From contig CAVPMW010000006.1 in NCBI GenBank assembly GCA_963706515.1, forward strand, positions 62,001 through 126,000: a stretch of DNA of 64,000 nucleotides, written 5' to 3'. This DNA comes from CAVPMW01 sp963706515. Its GTDB lineage: Bacteria > Chloroflexota > Anaerolineae > Anaerolineales > UBA4823. Below the pieces are notes generated by a model, which saw only the letters and a list, made by a program, of their open reading frames with translations, searched no databases and was not told the origin of the DNA. This document shows positions 18,387 to 25,913 of the stretch, in pieces; positions within the stretch are counted from its first letter, which is position 1; each line of letters opens with the position of its first letter. The position numbers were made by a program, and so were the translations under genes.

Positions 18387-19285
18387 ATGTTAACCACTCA
18401 GGAACGTTCATTGTTTAGTCTCAGGGTTTTCGAGCGCTTCAAGCCAACCTGGAAGCGGACCACGCGGGTAGCCACAGACATCCTTCACAACATCCAGACT
18501 GAGAGATATGGTTCTGGACCTCGACCGGCGCGGACCCCTCCAGTATTATCGGGCAAGACACGACCGCCCCCGATAATGTGTCCGCCTCCAGCGGGCTGGT
18601 GCAGATGGACGAACTTCCCCCCTATACCCTTATCCTGGGTATCTGCGAAGACCAGGTTCCCTTCATCCTGGATTTGACTAACCCGGCTCCGGGTTCGTTC
18701 TTGATTGCTGGCGACTCGCAGTCCGGTAAGACCCGGCTGCTCGAAGCAATCCTCGCCTCGTCTGACTATTTCGCTCCATCCAACCAGCTCGAAATCTCGC
18801 TCGTTACAGGCAGCTCAGCCGGCAGCCTTGCCAGTTTGCCAGAAGATATCTTCGCTAAGGTGGTCCCTTCTGGGTCTCCAGCTGCCAGTGAGAAAATCCA
18901 GGAGCTTGCCGAGCTGACCGAGCAGCGCCATCACGGGTACCAGCACGGCGCAGTACACATCCTGGTTTTGGAGGATCTGGCAGCTGTCACAGCTGATCTC
19001 GATCAGTACACATTTGGCCGGCTTTACTGGCTGATCAAACATGGTCCGCGCTCCCGGGTCTGGGTCTTCGCCCGGTTGAACGCCGAGGAGACCGGCAACA
19101 TCGACGAGCGCCTCCTGGCGGCATTCCGCACCCGGCTGATCGGCAGGATCCAGGACCGCGGTCTGGCAGGCTACCTGTCCGGCGATGAGTACTCACCTGC
19201 GATGAATCTCGCACCTGGAGATCAGTTCTGCGCCTTGTTTGGTGAAGAGTGGATACGGTTTTCGATCTATGCAGGGGAAGGCTGA
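18387..19285 (+). CDS. FtsK/SpoIIIE-like P-loop ATPase, frameshifted near the N-terminus
   Basis: The ATG at 18387 has GGAGG five bases upstream and begins MLTTQERSLFSLRVFERF. Near 18520 the frame must shift by one base to join DTTAPDNVSASSGLVQMDE. The ATPase domain follows: LILGICEDQVPFILDL, Walker A in AGDSQSGKTRLLEAIL and Walker B in VHILVLEDLAAV. The middle section YWLIKHGPRSRVWVFARLN and the end GDQFCALFGEEWIRF resemble the FtsK/SpoIIIE-type motor domain, but the protein is only about 300 residues with no membrane segment or gamma domain. The upstream LexA-type promoter suggests induction by DNA damage. It is probably co-transcribed with the small gene at 19307. A DNA-related role is inferred. 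Confidence 0.7.
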
Positions 19286-19306
19286 CCTTTCGGGGAGAGT
19301 ATTGCG

Positions 19307-19577
19307 ATGATGTACACGGGCATGTTGTGGTTCGATAACGACGCAAAAGCCGAGCTCAAGCTCCGGGTAGAACGCGCTGCAGAATATTACCGGCGCAAGT
19401 ACGGTCAGCAGCCAAATCTGTGTTTCGTGCACCCGAGCATGCTTGCCAGCCGGGAGCTCCCCCTGCCTGAGCCAGCAGTCAATGCCTGGCAGCATAAATG
19501 CTGGCAATGTCGAGGTGCGCGGGATGAAAACTGTCCTACCGAACCACTTCTGGATCGGTATCAACCAGGACGGGTGA
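19307..19577 (+). CDS. Small conserved-looking protein of unknown function, frameshifted
   Basis: The start MMYTGMLWFDNDAKAELKLR has GGGAGAG upstream. The core AAEYYRRKYGQQPNLCFVHP looks conserved. Near 19490 one base must shift to continue INAGNVEVRGMKTVLPNHFW and reach a stop at 19575-19577; the unshifted frame gives a basic, unlikely tail. The repaired protein is about 90 residues. It follows the FtsK-like ATPase by 21 bases, so the two are likely one operon under the damage-type promoter. It overlaps the 3' end of convergent holA by 17 bases. I do not know its function. Confidence 0.6.
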
Positions 19578-20565
19578 GGCTGACCACCAGAGTCTGCAGA
19601 GCGACATCTCCATCCATCTGGCTGGTCTTGATGGCTTCATCGACCTCCAGCAGGCGGCGGTAAATCGCTTCCAGGGCAGGCATTGTAAACCTGCGCACCT
19701 GCGCCCCGACTTTCCTGGCGACGAATGGATGCACGTGCAGCGCCTGCGCCAGGTCTACGCCGGGACCTTGCCGGTCAAGCGCCTCACACGCCATGAGCAG
19801 CAGCCTGAACTGGCGCACGATCATGGCGAAGATCGCCAGCGGCTCCTGCTTCTCCAGGAGTTTGACCATCAGCGCCGAACCGGTTCTCCCGTCCTTCTCG
19901 GCAAGGGCATCGACCAGCTCGAAGATATCTCCCGGGACGACTTCCGCAGTCAACGCCTTGACATCCTCGGCTTCTACCGGGCGTTTATAATTCACGTATG
20001 TCAGCAGCTTATTGATCTCCTGCTCAATTAACCGGGGATCATCCCCTACCAGCTCGAGGAGCTGCCGGGCTGCCCCGCCGGTAAATTTGCCGCCATTTTT
20101 TATCGCACTTTCCTGGATCCAGCCAACCAGGGCATCTCCCTTGGGGGCATTGAACTCCCTGGAGATAGCCAAATCTCCCGCCTCTTGAACCCATCTTTCC
20201 ATCCAGTGCAGCTTGCCGCGGGCTTTATCTCTCGCCTCTGTAAGCGGGCGGTGCTCGACGATGAGCAGAGCCGTCGTGTCGGGCAGCTTTTCCAGCTGAG
20301 TCGTAAAGCTCGCCTGGTCAGCCTGGGAGGCCAGGCGGGGGAGCACATCCTCCAGAATGACGATGCGCCGCCGGGTGAGGAAAGGCACGGCTGCAGCCAA
20401 CGACAGCAGGTCGTTTAAGTGAAAAGTAATTGCGTCCAGCCGGGTCACATTCATGGAAACCAGGGAGGGGTCGCCCAGCCTGGTCTGCAGGTCGGAGATA
20501 AAACGCGCCATGGCGAGCTCATCTTCTCCCTGCAGCAGGTAGACAACCGGCGCGGACCTGGACAT
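19561..20565 (-). CDS. holA: DNA polymerase III subunit delta
   Basis: This 334-residue protein has the usual HolA layout. It starts PVVYLLQGEDELAMARFI in place of a true Walker A, then has FLTRRRIVILEDVL, and a lid region with LVGWIQESAIKNGGKF and LELVGDDPRLIEQEINKLL. The C-terminal collar domain ends AIFAMIVRQFRLLLMACEAL and RRLLEVDEAIKTSQMDGDVA. Delta opens the beta clamp in the clamp loader. The clamp itself (dnaN) is at the right edge of the window. The upstream neighbour, the DUF6391 gene, ends 2 bases before its start region, so the pair is probably co-transcribed. Confidence 0.93.
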   Translation of the reverse strand: MSRSAPVVYLLQGEDELAMARFISDLQTRLGDPSLVSMNVTRLDAITFHLNDLLSLAAAVPFLTRRRIVILEDVLPRLASQADQASFTTQLEKLPDTTALLIVEHRPLTEARDKARGKLHWMERWVQEAGDLAISREFNAPKGDALVGWIQESAIKNGGKFTGGAARQLLELVGDDPRLIEQEINKLLTYVNYKRPVEAEDVKALTAEVVPGDIFELVDALAEKDGRTGSALMVKLLEKQEPLAIFAMIVRQFRLLLMACEALDRQGPGVDLAQALHVHPFVARKVGAQVRRFTMPALEAIYRRLLEVDEAIKTSQMDGDVALQTLVVSLTRPG

Positions 20566-20567
20566 GC

Positions 20568-21119
20568 TCAGCCCTGAGTCAGGATGCGGTAAGCCGGGAA
20601 GCGTCCTTGCATAGATTGCTTAATCTGCGTTATGCGCAGGTCGCCAGGCTCCCCTGAGGTGGTCAAATTTGCCTGCACTGCCATGCCCACCGGTTGGGAG
20701 ACGATCAGCGCAAGGGTGGCGAGCATGGTTGCCAGAGGCAGGCGTTCTAGCCAGTCGCGCTTCCTCTTCCCGGCGCCAAGCAAAGCCAAAGCCGCGGCGG
20801 AGCCTGCCAGCACTCCAGAAGTGGCGTAATTGGTGCCGCAGCCTGGGTGTATGGCGAGGTAGCGCTCGCCTGCGCGCAGCCGGTCGAGCGCTTCCGCTGC
20901 TGCGGAGGCAAGCGCCTCCAGGGGTACGTTGCCGATGATCCAGAAACCGTTGAAATCCGAGTGCCCCGCAAGCGAGGTCGATGGATAACTCCGGGCGAGC
21001 ACGTTCAGCGTGGCATGCTCTAAGCCATGATTGCGCCGGACGCGTGAAAACAGGGATGGTTCTGGCTGAACCTGCGCCGGCGCAGTCCTGGTCTTGTCAC
21101 GATTCATATCAGATTGCAT
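20568..21119 (-). CDS. DUF6391 family membrane protein
   Basis: This 183-residue protein has a charged N-terminus, the motif RRNHGLEHATLNVL (His-rich and shared by DUF6391 proteins as I recall the family), then HSDFNGFWIIGNV and an Ala-rich helix. GCGTNYATSGVLAGSAA leads into one or two membrane helices (about residues 100-150). The function is unknown. The NHGLEHA segment could bind a metal, but that is speculation. The start may be at 21119 or at the second Met (21107). It lies just upstream of holA on the same strand, with a 2-base gap. Confidence 0.75.
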   Translation of the reverse strand: MQSDMNRDKTRTAPAQVQPEPSLFSRVRRNHGLEHATLNVLARSYPSTSLAGHSDFNGFWIIGNVPLEALASAAAEALDRLRAGERYLAIHPGCGTNYATSGVLAGSAAALALLGAGKRKRDWLERLPLATMLATLALIVSQPVGMAVQANLTTSGEPGDLRITQIKQSMQGRFPAYRILTQG

Positions 21120-21239
21120 ACACCACCTTTAAGGAAAAAATCAAAACTACAGGATATGTTGCGTAGATCTAGACGAATATAACTAAGAGAATTTTACCAT
21201 TCCTGTTGGAGGGGATCAGCATTATCGACCACCAAATAA

Positions 21240-21280
21240 ACTGCTTCCGCAACCGGCTCCTCGCCGGTTGCGGAAGCAGT
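21240..21280 (-). terminator. Rho-independent terminator
   Basis: Eighteen-base perfect arms (21240-21257 and 21263-21280) with a five-base loop TCCTC. On the minus strand the stem is followed by TTTATTT. It ends transcription of the gene at 21310-22026. Confidence 0.85.
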
Positions 21281-21309
21281 CCTTTCGGAGTGAACAGACC
21301 AGCCCCGCC

Positions 21310-22026
21310 TCAGCTCTGGGGGACGCTGGCTGCTGGCTGAACGGCTGTCTGGGTGACCGTTGCCTGGAGGAAGCCTATATACATGAGGATCACGCCCAAA
21401 AACTCGCTCACGTAGAGCCAATCCACCAATCCCGCTTTGATAAAGGAGCCTGCCATGGCAGGCATGAGTGCGCCTGCCGCGATGAGGATATTTCCGACGA
21501 CCCGGTTGAGCAGCACTTTCTTGCGCCAGAACAGGTAAGCCGAGTAAATTGCACCGCCGACCAGGGCCAGCGTGCCGTAGATATTCAGTAAAATCGTCAG
21601 GAATGTAATGGCTCCGCTGCGCACGAGGATATCCTTATATTGGGCGGACACCGGCTGGGATGAGATATAAGCGCCGGCGGCTGAGGTGAGCGGTGCCACC
21701 AGGATGAGCACCAGCGCCAGGACGGATACCCCAATCAGGATGCCAGCCAGGATATTGGCGACGTTGCGCCTGCGGACGAGCAAAAATACTGTCCCCTGAC
21801 CCAGCCAGGCTGCGGTCAGCATGGCGCCGGTCAGATACCAGACCTTCAATGCCAGCGCGCTGAATGTGAAGGAGAGGATCACTTCTGTCAGCGTGCCCAG
21901 GCCGTAGAAAACCAGGCCGATCCCCCAAAATAACAAATGCTTGCCTTTCTTATACCGGTAGCGATTGAATACCGAGGCTGCAAAGATGAACGAGATGATG
22001 GTGGACAAGATTGATATGTAATTCAT
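21310..22026 (-). CDS. Multi-pass membrane protein of unknown function
   Basis: This 238-residue protein has about seven hydrophobic helices: SILSTIISFIFAASVFNRY, HLLFWGIGLVFYGLGTLTEV, VWYLTGAMLTAAWLGQGTVF, NILAGILIGVSVLALVLIL, a pair near 135-165, and EFLGVILMYIGFLQATV. The charge pattern (YRYKKGKH, RRRNV, WRKKVLLNR) suggests short basic cytoplasmic loops. No catalytic motif is visible. The layout resembles seven-helix sensor or rhodopsin-like membrane domains, but no Schiff-base lysine context is evident. It is followed by a strong terminator and preceded by a tiny membrane-protein gene and an HTH regulator on the same strand, so the three may form an operon. Confidence 0.75.
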   Translation of the reverse strand: MNYISILSTIISFIFAASVFNRYRYKKGKHLLFWGIGLVFYGLGTLTEVILSFTFSALALKVWYLTGAMLTAAWLGQGTVFLLVRRRNVANILAGILIGVSVLALVLILVAPLTSAAGAYISSQPVSAQYKDILVRSGAITFLTILLNIYGTLALVGGAIYSAYLFWRKKVLLNRVVGNILIAAGALMPAMAGSFIKAGLVDWLYVSEFLGVILMYIGFLQATVTQTAVQPAASVPQS

Positions 22027-22073
22027 CAGATTTCTCCTGCAAGGTTGGGCAGATCAGGAATTTATTGGGTAAT

Positions 22074-22217
22074 TCACATCGCTGGCATCATGCCGAGCAC
22101 TGCCAGAGCTACCACGGCGAGGGTAGCAACCAAAGCTAAAACGAGGAGCACGAGCAAAGCGGGTACGAGATATTCGCTCCAGCGCGTCGCTGCAAAGCGT
22201 TTGCTCCTCCGGTTCAC
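22074..22217 (-). CDS. Tiny single-helix membrane protein overlapping the regulator gene
   Basis: The GTG start at 22215-22217 overlaps the regulator's TGA stop (GTGA), the usual sign of translational coupling. The 47-residue product is a basic N-terminus (NRRSKRFAATRWSEY), then a continuous hydrophobic helix (LVPALLVLLVLALVATLAVV) ending near GMMPAM. Such a clean membrane segment is unlikely by chance. The function is unknown. It sits between the HTH regulator and the seven-helix protein on the same strand. Confidence 0.55.
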   Translation of the reverse strand: MNRRSKRFAATRWSEYLVPALLVLLVLALVATLAVVALAVLGMMPAM

Positions 22218-22846
22218 CGGTTCACTCGATGATAGATTTCATAGGTTTCCAGGATCGTCACGAGAATACGGTCCGTGAAATCACCCATTTTTCGGAACAT
22301 ATCGCTCCAGACAAAGGGAGAGCGGACTGCTGCAGCCTCGTACACGCTCAGCATCAACTCCATCAAGAGATTGCGGAAGAACAGGAACGCCCGGGTAGCT
22401 TCGACGCTATCCAACCCGTAACGCCGTCCCCGCGAAGCATATTCGTAGCCCAGGGCTTCGGCTTCGGCGATGCCGGTTTGCTGGTCGGAGGTCAGGAAAT
22501 TCAACAGTCCCTGGAGCAGGTTGCGCCCGCTCAGGCGGTACTGCTGGCGGGCATCCTCATCCAGCTTCTGGTACCATTCTTCTTCATTCAATCGCCCTTC
22601 ACTGATCTGGAAGCGGGTGGTGCGCAGGGCATTTTGCACCGCGAGGTGGATTTCATTCATGCCCCGGTCGCCGTCCACGCGCTGCGACTGCAGCCACAGC
22701 TCGACTTCGCTGCGCAGGTAGCGCCGGTGTCCACCCTGCGTGCGGTGGACCGGTAATAGCCCGTGATCCGACCAGTTGCGTACTGTGCTGGGGTGAACCC
22801 CCAACATTTGGGCTACCTTGCTTAAGCTCAACCATTGTTCCGGCAT
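22214..22846 (-). CDS. MerR/excisionase-type HTH regulator with helical C-terminal domain
   Basis: Residues about 5-55 form a winged helix-turn-helix of the MerR/excisionase class: LSLSKVAQMLGVHPSTVRNW, then GLLPVHRTQGGHRRYLRSEV. The C-terminal part (about 65-210) is all helical, with LLNFLTSDQQTGIAEAEALG and RRYGLDSVEATRAFLFFRN. It resembles the RsbR-type N-terminal sensory domain seen in stress regulators. It probably binds DNA as a dimer and senses an intracellular signal. It may control its own operon (the two membrane proteins after it) or the PucC-like gene upstream. The effector is unknown. Confidence 0.8.
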   Translation of the reverse strand: MPEQWLSLSKVAQMLGVHPSTVRNWSDHGLLPVHRTQGGHRRYLRSEVELWLQSQRVDGDRGMNEIHLAVQNALRTTRFQISEGRLNEEEWYQKLDEDARQQYRLSGRNLLQGLLNFLTSDQQTGIAEAEALGYEYASRGRRYGLDSVEATRAFLFFRNLLMELMLSVYEAAAVRSPFVWSDMFRKMGDFTDRILVTILETYEIYHRVNR

Positions 22847-22894
22847 TATTTCTCCCTGTTAGCTCTTTACCGATTCGCGGCTATCCGGGTCATG

Positions 22895-24208
22895 TCAGGC
22901 TTCTCCTGTCAGTGCGGCCCGTTCGATTACCGTTGTCTCATCAGCCTGGTGGCGGAACAGGCTGACATCCACCCGGCGAAGCACCAGCAGCGAAACCACC
23001 AAGAGACCTGCCTGGATTAAAAAGACAACAATGTAGCCGAGCACCAAACTTTCTGAAAAACGAGTAATCAAGTCACGCACCGCCCCACTCATTACTGAGC
23101 CGGTCAAACGAGCGAAAGCATCTGCCATCCCCCAGGCGCCAATGAACATTCCAACCTTGCCGATAACCGTCATATCCAGCATCAGGGAAAGGTTGGAAAC
23201 AGTCGCCAGACCCGTTGCCAGGCCCAGTCCTACAACCCCCGTATAAAATAACCCTTCGTTCAAAAACAACCCGCTCAAGGAGATAATTGCCAAGGCTGCG
23301 ATCGCGCTCCAGGAGCCCAATTTAACCAGGCTGCGCTTGGACACCTTTCCCTCGAGAAAGCCCGCCACAACCAGAGCTACCAACACGCAGGTACCCCAAA
23401 TCGAGGTGATCCGGGTGGTCACGTGGACAGGCAGGTGGAAAGCCTCCCCCGCAAATGGCTCGAGCAGGATATCCTGTCCGAGGATAGCCGCCAGCAGCAG
23501 GACCATGTAGACAAAGAACAATTTCACCTGGCTGTTTGAAAAAACCGCTTGCAGTAAGGCACCGAGTGGATAACGCTCTTCCTTTCCCTCTTCAGCCTGA
23601 CCTGCAGACCGTTTTTCCAGGCGCAGCAAACCCAGAAGCCCGATACCCAACGCCATGAACCCGATTAAACGGAAAGCTTGTACCATTGTCCCAGGCGAAT
23701 AAGGCGTAAGCAAACGGCTTAAGAATATCGCGGTCACGATGATGCCGGCGATCATCATAAAAAACATTACCGAGATCGTCCGGGAGCGTCCCTGCTCCCC
23801 GGATAACTCAGATGCCAGGGAAAAATAAGACACCGTTGCAAAATTGAACCCCATCCCCCAGGCGCCGAATGTCAGCAGGCAGATCAAGATACCCACCCAG
23901 GGGTTTACTGTTAGATAGAAAGCAGAATAAGGGGAAATCACCATCCCCAGGAAAACGAGCAGCAGTCCCAGCAAGATATAAGGTGTGCGCCGGTAGCCGA
24001 AAACCGGGTGGCGGTCAGAAAATGAACCGATGGCGACCTGGAGGGGTGAAAACAGGTAAGGCAGTGAGGCCAGAAGGGCGACCAGGGTAGCAGCAATGCC
24101 CAGCTCCTTGATCATCACGCGATTCAGGGTGCTGTTGATGGGCAGCAGGGTCATGGCAACAGCCATATGGATCATACCGAGCTGTATGCGCTTAATGAAC
24201 AACAACAA
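22895..24208 (-). CDS. PucC/BCD-type major facilitator transporter
   Basis: This 437-residue protein has about twelve membrane helices. The opening is FIKRIQLGMIHMAVAMTLLP, with LNRVMIKELGI and the loop GSFSDRHPVFGYRRTPYILLG, which resembles the PucC (bacteriochlorophyll delivery) branch of the MFS. The central region has GFNFATVSYFSLASELSGEQGRS in short pieces and a charged mid-loop at about 200-215. In phototrophs PucC-type proteins help assemble light-harvesting complexes. Homologues also occur in non-phototrophs, where the substrate is unknown. No pigment genes flank it, so a transport role is the safer call. Confidence 0.8.
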   Translation of the reverse strand: MLLFIKRIQLGMIHMAVAMTLLPINSTLNRVMIKELGIAATLVALLASLPYLFSPLQVAIGSFSDRHPVFGYRRTPYILLGLLLVFLGMVISPYSAFYLTVNPWVGILICLLTFGAWGMGFNFATVSYFSLASELSGEQGRSRTISVMFFMMIAGIIVTAIFLSRLLTPYSPGTMVQAFRLIGFMALGIGLLGLLRLEKRSAGQAEEGKEERYPLGALLQAVFSNSQVKLFFVYMVLLLAAILGQDILLEPFAGEAFHLPVHVTTRITSIWGTCVLVALVVAGFLEGKVSKRSLVKLGSWSAIAALAIISLSGLFLNEGLFYTGVVGLGLATGLATVSNLSLMLDMTVIGKVGMFIGAWGMADAFARLTGSVMSGAVRDLITRFSESLVLGYIVVFLIQAGLLVVSLLVLRRVDVSLFRHQADETTVIERAALTGEA

Positions 24209-24330
24209 ACCTCACAATAAGTCAAAAATAGGAGAATTTTGCGACAAAATCTCTGCAAATTTATCAGAGATTTTACACCGGTCAATGTAGGTTTATGTAG
24301 ATTCCAGGTAAGAATAAAATGAATGGCTGA

Positions 24331-25766
24331 TCAATCATTAGCCAGTAAGGCTTGCTCCAGGGCCTGGTGCAATGAGCGGACTTCTACTACCTGGATGCCG
24401 GATGGCCAGGGCTCGCCGCCGCGCGACCGCCGGGGTACGATCGCCAGGGTAAAGCCGAGCTTGGCGGCCTCGCGCAGGCGAGTATTCATCTGGCTGACCA
24501 TGCGCAGCTCACCGGAGAGGCCGATTTCACCGATCAGTACTGCGTCGGCGCGCACTGCAGCGTTGCGGTAGGAGGAAGTGATGGCAGCCGCCATAGCCAG
24601 ATCGGCGGCTGGCTCGTCTACCGTCAGCCCGCCGACCACGTTGAGGAACACATCCTGGTCTCCTAAACGCATGCCTGCGCGGCGGGTGAGCACTGCCACG
24701 ATCAGCAGCAAGCGGTTGAAGTCTACGCCGTTTGAAGTGCGCCGCGGGTTGCCGAAGGAAGTCGGGCTGGTCAGTCCCTGGACCTCCACCAGCATCGGGC
24801 GGGTGCCTTCCATCGTCACGACGATTGAGGATCCTGGTGCGTTGACCATGCGCTCAGCCAGGAACGCTTCGGAAGGGTTCTCCACTTCAACCATGCCTCG
24901 TTCCTGCATTTCAAACACCCCCACTTCCGAGGTGGCGCCAAAGCGGTTCTTGACCGAGCGCAGCAGGCGATAGGCCTGGTAGGGGTCGCCTTCCAGGTAC
25001 AGGACTGTATCCACGATGTGCTCGAGCACGCGCGGCCCGGCGATCGCCCCTTCTTTCGTCACGTGCCCGATCAGGAATACCGCAATCCCGGAGGACTTGG
25101 CCAGCTCGCGCAGTCGTGAAGCGCATTCGCGCACCTGCGAGACGGAGCCGGCAGTTGACTCCAGCTCGGGGAGGTAGGTGGTTTGGATGGAATCAACGAC
25201 CAACAAGCCGGGTTGGAGGTTCCGGACGTGTTCCAGGATGGCTTCCAGGTTCGTCTCCGTCACCAGGAGCAAGTTATCCGGCCAGGAAGGCTCCTCTCCA
25301 GGCGCCGGCTCAGATTGGCTCTTCCGCCGGGCACGCTCAGGTTTAAGCAAACGCATGGCACGCATCTTGATCTGCCGCTCGGACTCCTCCCCCGAGACGT
25401 ATAGTACCGGGTACTTCAGCGCCATCTCGAGCGCTACCTGGAGCAGCAGGGTGGATTTGCCAATCCCGGGGTCCCCCCCAATCAACACCAGCGAGCCAGG
25501 GACCACTCCCCCACCCAGGACGCGGGCAAACTCATCAATGGAAAGCGGAAGGCGTTCCTCGCATCGCCGCCGATCTCCGCTAAACGGCGCGGGGTTGAGC
25601 GCCCCGCTCCCAGGCCCGCCGCCGACCGGGAAACGGCAGCGGACGGCATGGAGACGATCTCTTCCACCATGCTGTTCCAGGCGCCGCATTGTGGGCAGCG
25701 CCCCATCGGGCGAGCAGACCTGCGCCCGCACTGCTGGCATACATATTCAGTTCTGGTCTTGGGCAT
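24331..25766 (-). CDS. radA: DNA repair protein RadA, frameshifted near the N-terminus
   Basis: The ATG at 25766 begins MPKTRTEYVCQQCG with the RadA zinc finger (CQQC and CPQC). Near 25563 the frame breaks in a G-rich spot; adding one G joins AEIGGDA to EERLPLSIDEF. Next come Walker A GGDPGIGKST, the KNRFG motif (SVKNRFGATSEVG) typical of RadA, and a C-terminal Lon-protease-like domain (DQDVFLNVVGGL, DEPAADLAMA, GEIGLSGELR). RadA is a hexameric helicase that helps RecA extend branches in recombination. The repaired length of about 478 residues is a little over the usual 455. Confidence 0.92.
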
Positions 25767-25839
25767 AGTGTAATTATAACCAGAGAATGGTTGGGCTCTT
25801 CAATTTATTTCTACCCATTTAGGATAATATACGCCGACC

Positions 25840-25868
25840 AAAAAAGCTCACCCTTATTCAGGGTGAGC
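25840..25868 (-). terminator. Rho-independent terminator of clpC
   Basis: Stem GCTCACCC (25846-25853) with GGGTGAGC (25861-25868) and loop TTATTCA. On the minus strand it is followed by six T. It sits 46 bases after the clpC stop. Confidence 0.85.
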
Positions 25869-25913
25869 CATAGAATAATCCTCAGATGTATCTCTGCACA
25901 AGCGGATAACAAC

